From positions 1 to 45,594 of the forward strand of contig JAFVWM010000006.1 of the NCBI GenBank assembly GCA_017501665.1: a stretch of 45,594 nt of DNA, given 5' to 3'. The position numbers and the translations under genes were made by a program. The notes under the pieces are model-generated. The model searched no databases and was not told the DNA's origin. It saw only the letters and a program-made list of their open reading frames with translations. The DNA is from Alphaproteobacteria bacterium. Its GTDB lineage: Bacteria > Pseudomonadota > Alphaproteobacteria > RF32 > CAG-239. Positions 1 through 7,593 of the stretch are shown piece by piece. Each line of letters starts with the position of its first letter. The first letter of the stretch is position 1.

Positions 1-41
1 CGAGATTGCTGAAAGCACAAATCGTCGAAGGCAAACGATAG
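1..41 (+). CDS. C-terminal end of an unknown protein (partial)
   Basis: One reading frame is open from the window edge and ends at a TAG at 39-41, giving a tail that reads RLLKAQIVEGKR. The composition looks like a normal protein C-terminus, but twelve residues are too few to identify a family. A hairpin (GCAAAC, GATA loop, GTTTGC) overlaps the stop codon. Another frame is open to position 72, so the choice of frame is uncertain. Confidence 0.3.
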   Translation, partial: RLLKAQIVEGKR

Positions 42-87
42 TTTGCGACGGTTTTCTCCAAAATTATTGTTAATTGAGTCATCTGTT

Positions 88-177
88 GGAGAGGTGGCAG
101 AGCGGTTTAATGCAGCGGTCTTGAAAACCGTCGAAGGAGCGATCCTTCCGTGAGTTCGAATCTCACCCTCTCCGCCA
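88..177 (+). tRNA. tRNA-Ser (anticodon UGA)
   Basis: A 90-nt gene with an encoded CCA end. The acceptor stem pairs GGAGAGG (88-94) with CCTCTCC (167-173). The anticodon loop CTTGAAA (120-126) carries TGA at 122-124, which reads UCA. A long variable arm and the T-loop TTCGAAT fit a class II serine tRNA. A terminator follows at 187-214. The gene is intact, unlike the tRNA-like sequences at 35277-35798 and at the window end. Confidence 0.97.
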
Positions 178-186
178 ATATATGTT

Positions 187-214
187 CAGCCCGTTGAAAT
201 GACGGGCTTTTTTA
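187..214 (+). terminator. Rho-independent terminator of tRNA-Ser
   Basis: AGCCCGT (188-194) pairs with ACGGGCT (202-208) around a 7-nt loop and is followed by a run of T residues. It ends the tRNA-Ser transcript before the YgjV-like gene. Confidence 0.9.
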
Positions 215-256
215 TTGACAAAAACCGTTTAGCCACGTTTTTTTGAGGAGTGCATT

Positions 257-769
257 ATGCAAACACATCTGATTATCGGTAATATATTTTCTTTATTATC
301 GGCTATATGTATAGCGGTTTCGGCGGTTAAGCAAAGCAAAAAGGATTTTATGTATTGGCAAATCGGCGATACTCTGTTTGGTATTTTTTGCAATGTGGCT
401 TTGTCGGCTTATGCCGCTTTGGTTATCAGTATTGTTTGCTTTATACGAAACTTATTATCTTATAAAAGTAAATTAACCAAAAATATTACTTATATTCTTT
501 TGATTTTGGGTGTAATCATCGGAGCATATGCCAACAATTTGGGAATTATCGGATGGTTGCCGATTATTGCTTCAGGAAGTTATACCATTTGTATTTATGT
601 TACTAAAAACGAGCAACAAATGCGTTGGGCTTTGGCTGTTAATATGTTGTTGTGGTTTATTCACAGCGCCTATATTAAAGCTTATCCGTCAGCTGTTTGC
701 AATATTGTATTGTGCTTTTGGACTTTGTTTCAAGTTTATAAGAATCGCAAGCAATTTAAAAAAAATTAG
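257..769 (+). CDS. YgjV-like inner-membrane protein
   Basis: A 170-residue hydrophobic protein with about five or six predicted membrane segments, beginning with a segment near residues 5-25. The helix layout, with an N-terminal helix pair, a GIIGWLPII stretch near residue 95 and a WFIHSAYIKAYPSA motif near residue 132, resembles the YgjV (Imp-YgjV) family of small membrane proteins of unknown function. The ATG at 257 follows a good GAGGAG ribosome site. It overlaps the convergent lipoprotein gene at 766-918 by 4 nt. The family call is by pattern only, and the function is unknown. Confidence 0.75.
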   Translation: MQTHLIIGNIFSLLSAICIAVSAVKQSKKDFMYWQIGDTLFGIFCNVALSAYAALVISIVCFIRNLLSYKSKLTKNITYILLILGVIIGAYANNLGIIGWLPIIASGSYTICIYVTKNEQQMRWALAVNMLLWFIHSAYIKAYPSAVCNIVLCFWTLFQVYKNRKQFKKN

Positions 770-918
770 TCGATATTTATTTTGGTGCCTTTGGCTCTGG
801 CTTTGCATAGCTCAAACAATGCCGGTGACATCTCGTCAGGATGCATAAAGGTGCATCTTAAACCATTGGTGCAACCGGATAAAAGTATAATTAAAAATAG
901 CAACGCTGTTTTTTTCAT
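766..918 (-). CDS. Small lipoprotein, 50 residues
   Basis: A short ORF on the minus strand begins MKKTALLFLIILLSGCTNG, a textbook lipoprotein signal peptide with the lipobox LSGC and the modified Cys at residue 16. The mature part is only about 35 residues and has two further cysteines (residues 22 and 38). An AAAGGG-type ribosome site precedes the ATG at 918. The TAA at 766-768 overlaps the convergent YgjV-like gene. Lgt, which would modify it, is encoded at 11911-12702. The mature function is not recognisable. Confidence 0.75.
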   Translation of the reverse strand: MKKTALLFLIILLSGCTNGLRCTFMHPDEMSPALFELCKARAKGTKINID

Positions 919-983
919 ATATTTGCCCTTTAAAAAATGTAATATTTTGATTTTATTTTAGTATCTGTTATCAAAAACGCAAC

Positions 984-1016
984 AAAAAAATTGCACCTTT
1001 AGGGGTGCAATTTTTT
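984..1016. terminator. Bidirectional terminator
   Basis: TTGCACC pairs with GGTGCAA (991-1010), with an A run on the left and a T run on the right, so it can act on both strands. It lies just past the stop codon of the minus-strand gene at 1020-2183. Confidence 0.8.
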
Positions 1017-1019
1017 ATA

Positions 1020-2183
1020 TCAGATCGATTTACGAGCTATAAGAACAGCCTCGATCTCCTTAAATTTTTTGATACGATCATTAAGGTTTCTTTCTATAAA
1101 AATAACCAGATCTTTCTCACCGTTACATATAATTTCTTTCATTGCATTGATGTTTATTCGTACTAAGTCACCAGTGTTTAAAAGATAATTATAGTAAACT
1201 TCAAAGACATCTTTTTTTATTAATAGAGATTGACCATATATGGTTAGGTTTCTCTCTTTTAATAATTTTTTTAATGCCTCTGCTCCTTGCGAGATGACCA
1301 CTCGATCCTCTCTTTCCTTCAGAGAGTCCAGTAATGTTTCTCTTCGGTTTTCTGAACCACAGCTTACCATATATGAAGAGACAACATTAGGGGATAAACC
1401 GTGTTGTCGAATTAATATCCTTACATACTTTTCCATCTCCGGATAGTAATTGTAAGAACTTAAAATATTCCACACCAGTTTTTTTCCAGGTGCCACTGAA
1501 AGAATCTCTTCCAAAAGATATTCTTTCTTGGTGTTTAAGAGAGAACCTAATATCTCTCTTTCCGGCATATCCAAGATCGCCCATTCAACCTCGCTTAAGC
1601 CTGTCATTATCAGCAATTTCGATCTTAGATCGACTGATAATGATTTTACTTTTTTATATAATTCTTCTTGTTTCTCAAGAATTTTATCTAATTCTTGAGG
1701 CATATTTTTAATATACGCCTCTTTAACAAGAAGTTTTATTATATCCGTTGGGAGATTTACCCTCTCGCCATAGAGCAAATACGCTTTACGGAAATCCTCT
1801 ATCTCAAAACAAACTTTATTGTTTTGAGACAGTTTGTTTATTACAACAGAAGAAAATCCTTTTACGGATTTTTCTATGGCTTTTTTGGTTAATAATTCAG
1901 GAAATGTTTCTCCCCATATTATTAATGATTTTATGGGTAATTTCCCATTATCGGCAAGTGCCGATAATACGGTGTAGGTAAACATATTGCCTAATAACAG
2001 GTCAATATATCTATTGTTTTTGTTTTTACCACACATAATTTTTTTGAAAATTTTAGGTGAGATAATTCCTAAAATTATCATTACAGGTGTCAATAATGTT
2101 GATACCATACCTGTTGCAACAAGGACGATAAAACATCCACATTCAACTAAAAAGTTGAAGAAATTTTTTAACATTTTTTTCAT
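1020..2183 (-). CDS. Unknown membrane-anchored helical protein
   Basis: A 387-residue protein of no family I recognise. Residues 1-45 contain one or two hydrophobic segments with the stretch FIVLVATGMVSTLLTPVMII, and the rest looks soluble, charged and mostly helical. The ATG at 2183 lies about 16 nt past an AGGGG sequence, and an in-frame TAA just upstream excludes a longer start. Its promoter, leader and first codons are mirrored in front of the divergent gene at 2698, so the two are probably controlled alike. A nearby KilAC gene and the inverted repeat suggest an accessory region. Confidence 0.7.
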   Translation of the reverse strand: MKKMLKNFFNFLVECGCFIVLVATGMVSTLLTPVMIILGIISPKIFKKIMCGKNKNNRYIDLLLGNMFTYTVLSALADNGKLPIKSLIIWGETFPELLTKKAIEKSVKGFSSVVINKLSQNNKVCFEIEDFRKAYLLYGERVNLPTDIIKLLVKEAYIKNMPQELDKILEKQEELYKKVKSLSVDLRSKLLIMTGLSEVEWAILDMPEREILGSLLNTKKEYLLEEILSVAPGKKLVWNILSSYNYYPEMEKYVRILIRQHGLSPNVVSSYMVSCGSENRRETLLDSLKEREDRVVISQGAEALKKLLKERNLTIYGQSLLIKKDVFEVYYNYLLNTGDLVRININAMKEIICNGEKDLVIFIERNLNDRIKKFKEIEAVLIARKSI

Positions 2184-2189
2184 AGCTTA

Positions 2190-2268
2190 AAATTTTATGC
2201 CCCTAGCTTCCTATCAGAGCGTAAATAAAATTAAAGTTATCTTGAGAAGCATTTTGCAAGACAACACC
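2190..2268 (-). repeat. Left arm of a perfect 79-bp inverted repeat
   Basis: This segment is the exact reverse complement of 2613-2691. It holds the 3' part of the leader of the gene at 1020-2183, including its AGGGG sequence. Similarity continues less perfectly both into the start codon region and inward through the promoters. Confidence 0.95.
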
Positions 2269-2374
2269 TCTTTTAGATTTACGCTTGTTGTCGCAACAAA
2301 AATCGGATATCCAGATAAACTCTTAACCCAACATTATCACAATAATAAACCATAATCTTTAAGAAAGTATGTTG

Positions 2375-2403
2375 AAACTATCATTTTTTGGATATTCTGT
2401 CAA
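2375..2403 (-). promoter_or_regulatory. Promoter of the left divergent gene
   Basis: On the minus strand a consensus -35 TTGACA (2398-2403) is followed after 17 nt by a -10 of TAGTTT (2375-2380). The spacer contains TATCCAAAAAATGA, matched by TGTCCAAAAAATGA in the opposing promoter, which suggests a shared operator. The predicted untranslated leader is about 185 nt. Confidence 0.6.
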
Positions 2404-2473
2404 CGAATTTTGTTTATTTTTTATAAAATCTTAGCGACTTCAATTAATTTATAATTTTTCTTGATAAACACTG

Positions 2474-2502
2474 TTGACAAAATGTCCAAAAAATGATAGT
2501 TT
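2474..2502 (+). promoter_or_regulatory. Promoter of the right divergent gene
   Basis: TTGACA (2474-2479) and TAGTTT (2497-2502) are separated by 17 nt. This is the mirror image of the promoter at 2375-2403, with the same spacing, the same -10 and nearly the same spacer. It points at the gene at 2698. Confidence 0.6.
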
Positions 2503-2612
2503 TATGTCACTTACTTAAGAATTATGGTTTATTATTGTTATGAGATCGGATTAAGAGATGATCTTAATGTCTAGTCCTATCATATTGATAATAAGCGTAA
2601 ATTTAAAAAGTG

Positions 2613-2691
2613 GGTGTTGTCTTGCAAAATGCTTCTCAAGATAACTTTAATTTTATTTACGCTCTGATAGGAAGCTAGGGGCATAAAATTT
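2613..2691 (+). repeat. Right arm of a perfect 79-bp inverted repeat
   Basis: Exact reverse complement of 2190-2268, forming the last part of the leader of the gene at 2698. It contains a possible 12-codon mini-ORF (2629-2667, MLLKITLILFTL) that is necessarily present in both leaders. It lacks a clear ribosome site, so I do not call it a gene. Confidence 0.95.
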
Positions 2692-2697
2692 CAAACT

Positions 2698-3123
2698 ATG
2701 AAAAAAATAAAAAATCAAAATTTCGAAGAAGAAGTAAATTTCTTTGAAATTTTAACAAAAAAAGCTCTGGCATTACCACGCCCAGAGCTGAAAAGAGATT
2801 TAAATTTTGCTGAACAGCAAAATTTGAATCAATATCATGGAGTTATGAGCGGACTCCTTGATGATTTGAAAAACAAGTCTAAAAGAAATCCTGCATTAAG
2901 CAGATTTCTTAAAATAATTCCGGAGGCAACCTCGCCTCTGGAGAAAAGAAGCTTAGGCTTCTTTAAATACTCCCTTTGGAAATGGGGGGTAGTATTAGAA
3001 GCAAACCCAAATAACTCTTTCTTACGGAAAGAGCTTAAAAAAAGCAGAATTATTTTCAATAATTCTGCATCTCTTCGGGACCAGAAAAGATTTTTGGATA
3101 TCTGCCAAAAGGTAGGTCTATAA
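2698..3123 (+). CDS. Unknown soluble protein, 141 residues
   Basis: A basic, apparently soluble protein without signal peptide or membrane segment. I recognise no family. It begins MKKIKNQNF, which resembles the MKKMLKNFF start of the divergent gene because the inverted repeat extends into both coding starts. The rest of the two proteins is unrelated, so a shared regulatory module seems to drive two different genes. The ATG is 16 nt past an AGGGG sequence. The stop lies directly before a strong terminator shared with the convergent KilAC gene. Confidence 0.65.
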   Translation: MKKIKNQNFEEEVNFFEILTKKALALPRPELKRDLNFAEQQNLNQYHGVMSGLLDDLKNKSKRNPALSRFLKIIPEATSPLEKRSLGFFKYSLWKWGVVLEANPNNSFLRKELKKSRIIFNNSASLRDQKRFLDICQKVGL

Positions 3124-3129
3124 ATAAAA

Positions 3130-3164
3130 AAACTGTTTTAGCAACAAGCTAAAACAGTTTTTTT
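3130..3164. terminator. Bidirectional terminator between convergent genes
   Basis: AAACTGTTTTAGC (3130-3142) pairs perfectly with GCTAAAACAGTTT (3148-3160) around a 5-nt loop. A and T runs on the two sides allow it to serve both the gene at 2698-3123 and the KilAC gene. Confidence 0.9.
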
Positions 3165-3166
3165 AT

Positions 3167-3511
3167 TCATATTATTCCGTCAGCTTTTAGCAATTCATAA
3201 ATGAATTTTACGCCTTTGCCGGTCCAATGACGATAGGCTATCCCCGGATCATCATTTTCTTTTTTAACAGATTTTCTTACATACCCCATATCTTTGTACT
3301 TGGGATATAATTTCCATTTAAGATCCTTTTTGTCTTTATATTGGATCTTTTTTTCTGCTAAATAAGTGCTCAACCAAAGGGGTGACTTACCGAAAGTTTC
3401 TGCAACCACTCTGGTTGTAAAAAGGCTGTCAGACGACATCAAAACATCTAATATTCTAGCCTTTTCTTTAAGCAACTCATTCTCTGCTCTCAAAACATCT
3501 AATTCTTTCAT
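3167..3511 (-). CDS. KilAC-domain protein (phage antirepressor C-terminal type)
   Basis: A 114-residue protein that matches the KilAC (phage antirepressor C-terminal) domain: a short coiled coil (residues 1-25), a winged-helix-like part beginning ARILDVLMSSDSLFTTRVVA, then the DMGYVRKS and Thr/Gly-rich TGKGVKFIYELL ending. Phage antirepressors normally carry a Bro-N or Rha domain in front of it. Here only the C-terminal domain is encoded, so it is either a stand-alone DNA-binding protein or what remains of a prophage gene. No other phage genes surround it. The promoter probably lies in 3512-3600. Confidence 0.7.
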   Translation of the reverse strand: MKELDVLRAENELLKEKARILDVLMSSDSLFTTRVVAETFGKSPLWLSTYLAEKKIQYKDKKDLKWKLYPKYKDMGYVRKSVKKENDDPGIAYRHWTGKGVKFIYELLKADGII

Positions 3512-3561
3512 ATTTTAATAATTTTTAAGTTAATAATTTTTTTATAAATGCGACATAACAC

Positions 3562-3590
3562 AAATAAAGCTTTAATGCAAGCTTTTATTT
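3562..3590 (-). terminator. Possible weak terminator of ftsY
   Basis: Downstream of ftsY on the minus strand, two AAAGCTT-type sequences can pair around a short AT-rich loop and are followed by TTTATTTG. The stem is short and AT-rich, so this is a weak call. Confidence 0.35.
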
Positions 3591-3608
3591 TCGGAAAATT
3601 GACAAAAA

Positions 3609-4514
3609 TTACAAATCTAAGAGCGAATTGGCAAAATCTTTGGCATTAAAGGATAGTAAATCATCGATTTGTTCGCCGACACCGACAAAATATATATCAA
3701 CCGGCGTTTCTTTGGCAATTGCCACCAAAATCCCGCCTTTTGCCGTTCCATCCAGTTTGTTGACAATAAGCCCGTTTACAGAAGCAATTTCTTTAAAAAT
3801 CTTAACCTGATCAAGAGCGTTTTGTCCGGTTGTGGCGTCTATACAAAGAAGTGTGTGATGAGGCGCATCTGGGATAATCTTTTTGATGACACGTACAATT
3901 TTTTTTAATTCTTCGGTCAAATTTGCCTTATTCTGCAAACGACCGGCCGTATCAATAAACACGACATCATCATTTTGTTTAACCGCCTCTGCCAAACCGT
4001 CGTAACAAAGCCCCGCCGAATCGCAACCGGCCTCTCCGCTATATACTCTGACTTGGTTTCTTTCGCCCCATACTTTTAACTGCTCAACCGCTGCCGCACG
4101 AAATGTGTCGCCGGCTATAAGCGATATTTTTTTGCCCTTCAGCTTATGAACCAATTTACCGATTGTAGTGGTTTTGCCGGCTCCGTTTACACCGACCATC
4201 AAAATAACACACGGTTTTGAGGTATTTAGGATAAATTCTTGCTCACAGGGCTTTAAGATGTTTGTAATCTCTTGTGCCAAGGCTTGTTTTATTTCTGTTT
4301 CGTCGGCATCTTTGTTCATCTTTTGAGATGCAAAATTTTTAATAATCGCTGATGTCGCCTCATAACCGATATCCGATGTCAAAAGCAGTTCTTCTAATTG
4401 TTCTAAAGTATCATTGTCAATTTTGCGTTTGGTAAAAATATCGGATATGCCGGAGGTTATCTTGTTTGATGATTTTTTTAAACCTGATTTTACTTTTTCA
4501 AACCAACTAGCCAT
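3609..4514 (-). CDS. ftsY: Signal recognition particle receptor FtsY
   Basis: The SRP-receptor GTPase that docks ribosome-SRP complexes at the membrane for co-translational insertion. The 301-residue form has a helical N domain (about 1-90) and the G domain: P-loop GVNGAGKTTT (108-117), DTFRAAAVEQL (136-146), DTAGR (188-192) and the NKLDGTAKGG guanine-specificity motif near 250. There is no acidic N-terminal A domain. I start at the ATG at 4514 because a GGAG ribosome site sits 9 nt upstream; a longer frame from 4628 lies wholly inside mtaB. The start overlaps the end of mtaB by 8 nt, implying translational coupling. Confidence 0.95.
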   Translation of the reverse strand: MASWFEKVKSGLKKSSNKITSGISDIFTKRKIDNDTLEQLEELLLTSDIGYEATSAIIKNFASQKMNKDADETEIKQALAQEITNILKPCEQEFILNTSKPCVILMVGVNGAGKTTTIGKLVHKLKGKKISLIAGDTFRAAAVEQLKVWGERNQVRVYSGEAGCDSAGLCYDGLAEAVKQNDDVVFIDTAGRLQNKANLTEELKKIVRVIKKIIPDAPHHTLLCIDATTGQNALDQVKIFKEIASVNGLIVNKLDGTAKGGILVAIAKETPVDIYFVGVGEQIDDLLSFNAKDFANSLLDL

Positions 4515-5550
4515 TTGTTTCATCTCCTTCCTGACGCAAAATATTTGCACGTCGACGCCTTTCTTCAACCGGAACTTGAGGCATAAGTGATGCCGGTGTG
4601 CCGGCTCTTTCGGAATAAGGAAAAACATGAAGTTTGCTTATTCCGGCTTCTCGAACCAATTTTACGGTATTAAAAAATTGTTCTTTGGTTTCGGTCGGGA
4701 ATCCGCAGATAAAATCCGAACCGAAAGTTGCTTCGGGACGAACTTGTCTTATCTTGTTGCACAAATTTATAACATCTTCTCTGGTATGACGGCGTTTCAT
4801 ACGTTTTAACACCATATTGTCGCCCGATTGAATCGAAAAATGAAAATGCGAATCGATATTTTTATAATCTCTTACCAAATTAATAAATTCGTCATCTATG
4901 GCTGCCGGATCAAGTGAGCCGAATTGAAGCGAGGGTAATTTAGGAAAAGTTTGCAAAATTTTTTTAACCAAACCGCTGAATGACGGAGTATATGAACAGG
5001 CATCGACACCGGTTAAACAAATCTGCGCAAAACCTTGCGACAACAATTCGCTTATCTGGTTTAAGACTTCTGCCTCGGGTACCGAACGATTATTACCCCT
5101 TGCAAATGGTATTATACAATATGTACACCGATGATTACAGCCTTGTTGGATTTGCACAAAGGCTTTTTGCCGACCTTCGAATCCGGTAATTACAAAATCA
5201 TCATGTCCGTCATAAGAAAAAATATCTCCGCAAATTGTTTTTTCGCGAATATCTTGAGATATATATTTTTCAATTTCGGTTTTTTCTTTGTTACCTAAAA
5301 CCAAATCCACTTCAGGCATTTGAGCAAATTTTGAAGAATTTACCTGAGCGGCGCAACCGGTTACCACAATTAAGGCTTTGGGGTTTTCTTTTCTCAATTT
5401 GCGAACGGTTTGGCGACATTGACGTTCGGCCTCTGAAGTTACGGCACAAGTGTTTATTACCACAACATCATCAAGTTGGGCCAATTTTTCTTTTATTACC
5501 TCTGATTCATAGGTGTTTATTCGACAACCTAGCGTTACTACTTTTACCAT
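4507..5550 (-). CDS. mtaB: tRNA t6A37 methylthiotransferase MtaB
   Basis: A radical-SAM enzyme that adds a methylthio group to N6-threonylcarbamoyladenosine 37. The N-terminal UPF0004 domain has its three cluster cysteines (about 9, 35 and 66, in TLGCR, NTCAV and TGCAAQ). The radical-SAM cysteines are in CNHRCTYC (138, 142, 145). At 347 residues it ends soon after the HVFPYSERAGTPA motif, leaving no room for the C-terminal TRAM RNA-binding domain typical of the family. The ATG at 5550 starts exactly at the conserved VKVVTLGCR; an upstream TTG at 5583 has no ribosome site. It is co-transcribed with ftsY, as in many alphaproteobacteria. Confidence 0.9.
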   Translation of the reverse strand: MVKVVTLGCRINTYESEVIKEKLAQLDDVVVINTCAVTSEAERQCRQTVRKLRKENPKALIVVTGCAAQVNSSKFAQMPEVDLVLGNKEKTEIEKYISQDIREKTICGDIFSYDGHDDFVITGFEGRQKAFVQIQQGCNHRCTYCIIPFARGNNRSVPEAEVLNQISELLSQGFAQICLTGVDACSYTPSFSGLVKKILQTFPKLPSLQFGSLDPAAIDDEFINLVRDYKNIDSHFHFSIQSGDNMVLKRMKRRHTREDVINLCNKIRQVRPEATFGSDFICGFPTETKEQFFNTVKLVREAGISKLHVFPYSERAGTPASLMPQVPVEERRRRANILRQEGDETNG

Positions 5551-5695
5551 TTTGCTTTTTCTTGTTAATTTGTTTGAAGCCAATATAAGCTTTATTCACA
5601 CTCATCGCAAGAGAAAAAAACATTCCGATTATAAATTTATTAATCTTTAAGCTATATAACAGAGCTAGTAAAATTATATTGCAGGAGTATGTCTT

Positions 5696-6505
5696 ATGAA
5701 ATCACGTAAACTTTTGGCTGTTTTTACTTTAATCGGGCTTAGTGCCAATGCATATGCCAATGAAGATTTTGTTTCGCCTTTATATGTTCCGAGTGAGTTA
5801 GAAACATTGTCAACAACATCTTTGACTTATGAAAGAACCGATTTTGACGGTGATAGTGCAAAAGAAGACCTCATTTTGAGAGAAACGCTGTTAGTCGGTT
5901 TTTCTCAAGAAACTGCTATAAAAGCATCTGTCGGCAATCGCTTCAATTTAAAAGGTATTACAAGCGAAGAATATAATAATGAACATAACTTTGATTATGA
6001 ATTGGGTGCCTTAAAAAATTGGCGCACCGAAAATGGCGCAATAGTTCAGGGCGGAATGTCTTACTATACTTACAATCCTCGCAGTTGGTACGGTCGCAGT
6101 CACCAAGCCAAAGAGAAAATCAGAGAAAATAAAGGAAATACCCGATGGTACAAAGAGGCCAGAGCTGAAGTTAAGGCCGGTTACGAATTAGAGGATGGTT
6201 TATTGCCTTATGCAAGTTTGGGAATTAATGCCAATCTTGATGATGCTGACCGAGATTTTTATTACAATGCTTTTGCCGGTGTTCACAAACTGGAAAACAG
6301 CTTTGCCTATGGTGCCGGTTTAAGATACGAATTTGAAACTTCTGCCGATAAAAACAGAACTTTGAGCGCCGAAGCTTCTGCCGACTATTATATTGATGAT
6401 AATATATCAATCGGCGGTGTGATTGATTATCGCGTTATCGGTGATGAAGAACCTAAAATTGATTCTCAATATAGTGCCGAAGCAAGATTTAAGGTTTTAT
6501 TCTAA
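5696..6505 (+). CDS. Predicted outer-membrane beta-barrel protein
   Basis: A 269-residue protein with a clear Sec signal peptide (residues 1-21, cut after AYA). The mature part alternates polar and aromatic residues, is rich in Tyr and Asn, and ends in FKVLF, a terminal phenylalanine as expected for the BAM-recognised last strand. Segments such as YGAGLRYEFETSADKNRTLS and SIGGVIDYRVIG look like strands separated by turns. I recognise no porin family and cannot assign a substrate. AGGAG precedes the ATG. It is a single-gene unit ending at the hairpin 6513-6536. Confidence 0.75.
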   Translation: MKSRKLLAVFTLIGLSANAYANEDFVSPLYVPSELETLSTTSLTYERTDFDGDSAKEDLILRETLLVGFSQETAIKASVGNRFNLKGITSEEYNNEHNFDYELGALKNWRTENGAIVQGGMSYYTYNPRSWYGRSHQAKEKIRENKGNTRWYKEARAEVKAGYELEDGLLPYASLGINANLDDADRDFYYNAFAGVHKLENSFAYGAGLRYEFETSADKNRTLSAEASADYYIDDNISIGGVIDYRVIGDEEPKIDSQYSAEARFKVLF

Positions 6506-6512
6506 AAAATTA

Positions 6513-6536
6513 AAAGCCCTTTTAAAAAAGGGCTTT
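6513..6536. terminator. Terminator between convergent genes
   Basis: AAAGCCC (6513-6519) pairs with GGGCTTT (6530-6536), extended by CTTTT/AAAAG pairs. It separates the barrel gene from the convergent lactate dehydrogenase and can work in both directions. Confidence 0.7.
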
Positions 6537-6540
6537 AGTT

Positions 6541-7479
6541 TTATATCATCGCCAATGCCGTCTCCGATAAATTTTTCATCTTTTCGATACTTTGCCTTAG
6601 GGCTTGAGTTTCTTCTTCGTTAAGTTTGGGATACAAAACATTATGCACTCCCCGTTTGCCGATAACAGTCGGCATGGATATGGAAACGTCTTTTATACCT
6701 AATATTTCTTTGTGATGAGTAGATACCGTCAATATGGCATATTCATTAGTAGTAATTGCCTGACATATGCGACACAAACCGCCGGCAATACCGTAAAACG
6801 TAGCGCCTTTGCCTTCGATTATCTTATAAGCGGCATTTCTTACGTCATCATCTATACGCTTTTTTACTTCATCTGTCAGGGGTTTATTCAAGCTTTCGGC
6901 TAAATCGTTTAACGGTATTGTTCCACCATCACCGTTTGACCAACACAAAACTTCGCTGTCGCCATGCTCACCCAAGACATTGACATGAAGCGATTTGGGT
7001 GAAACACCTAAATGATATCCCAAATCGGTGCGAAAACGCGCCGTATCCAAGATTGTTCCACTACCGATTACTCGTGTTATGGGAAAACCGGATAATTTAA
7101 GTGTAACTTCGGTCATTACATCTACCGGATTAGTTGCAATGATTAATGTTGTTGATGGTGCATTTTCGACCACCCTCGGAATAATATCTGAAAATATTTT
7201 CACATTGCGTTCAAGTAAGTCTGTTCTGGTTTCGCCTGGTTTTTGATTGGCTCCGGCAGTTACAATAACTACTTCACATCCGCATAAATCTTCAAAATCA
7301 CCTGATTTTACTTTATTGGCATAGGCAAACGGGGCTGCATGAGCAATGTCTGTTGCTTCGGCGAAAGATTTTTTGGCATCTATATCAACCAAAGTTATTT
7401 TTCTGGCAACGCCTCTCATAATAAGCGCAAATGCCGTTGCTGCACCGACTGAACCGGCACCGACTATTCCGACTTTCAT
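6541..7479 (-). CDS. ldh: L-lactate dehydrogenase
   Basis: NAD-dependent 2-hydroxyacid dehydrogenase of 312 residues. The Rossmann motif is GAGSVGAATA (7-16) and the catalytic His is in GEHGDS (172). The substrate-specificity loop reads GANQKPGETRTDL: Gln79 sits where malate dehydrogenases have Arg and lactate dehydrogenases have Gln. GTILDTARFR and KGATFYGIA are also of the LDH type. I therefore call it L-lactate rather than malate dehydrogenase, implying reduction of pyruvate and a fermentative option. GAGGTG precedes the ATG. It is apparently monocistronic. Confidence 0.85.
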   Translation of the reverse strand: MKVGIVGAGSVGAATAFALIMRGVARKITLVDIDAKKSFAEATDIAHAAPFAYANKVKSGDFEDLCGCEVVIVTAGANQKPGETRTDLLERNVKIFSDIIPRVVENAPSTTLIIATNPVDVMTEVTLKLSGFPITRVIGSGTILDTARFRTDLGYHLGVSPKSLHVNVLGEHGDSEVLCWSNGDGGTIPLNDLAESLNKPLTDEVKKRIDDDVRNAAYKIIEGKGATFYGIAGGLCRICQAITTNEYAILTVSTHHKEILGIKDVSISMPTVIGKRGVHNVLYPKLNEEETQALRQSIEKMKNLSETALAMI

Positions 7480-7538
7480 TTTACACCTCTATCTTATTTA
7501 TCCTATGAGAATATTTAGGAATAGCTTTAATAAAAAGC

Positions 7539-7572
7539 AACCCCTTGTACCTAAAATGATACAAGGGGTGTT
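7539..7572. terminator. Terminator after the acidic repeat protein
   Basis: ACCCCTTGTA (7540-7549) pairs with TACAAGGGGT (7560-7569). On the minus strand it is followed by GCTTTTTATT, ending the gene at 7594-7968. A T run on the plus strand would also allow it to stop transcription from the left. Confidence 0.75.
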
Positions 7573-7593
7573 GTTTTTTTATTTAATTATTCT

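Noticed and set aside
2184..2697. The mirrored region as a MITE-type transposon
   Set aside because: The arms carry leaders and ribosome-site sequences that abut start codons, with no flanking target-site duplication. A duplicated control module fits better.
4515..4628. N-terminal extension of ftsY by 38 residues
   Set aside because: The extension lies inside mtaB, shows no similarity to FtsY A domains and has no ribosome site. The ATG at 4514 has a good one.
6541..7479. Malate dehydrogenase
   Set aside because: Gln79 in the specificity loop, GTILDTARFR and KGATFYGIA all favour lactate dehydrogenase over malate dehydrogenase, which has Arg there.
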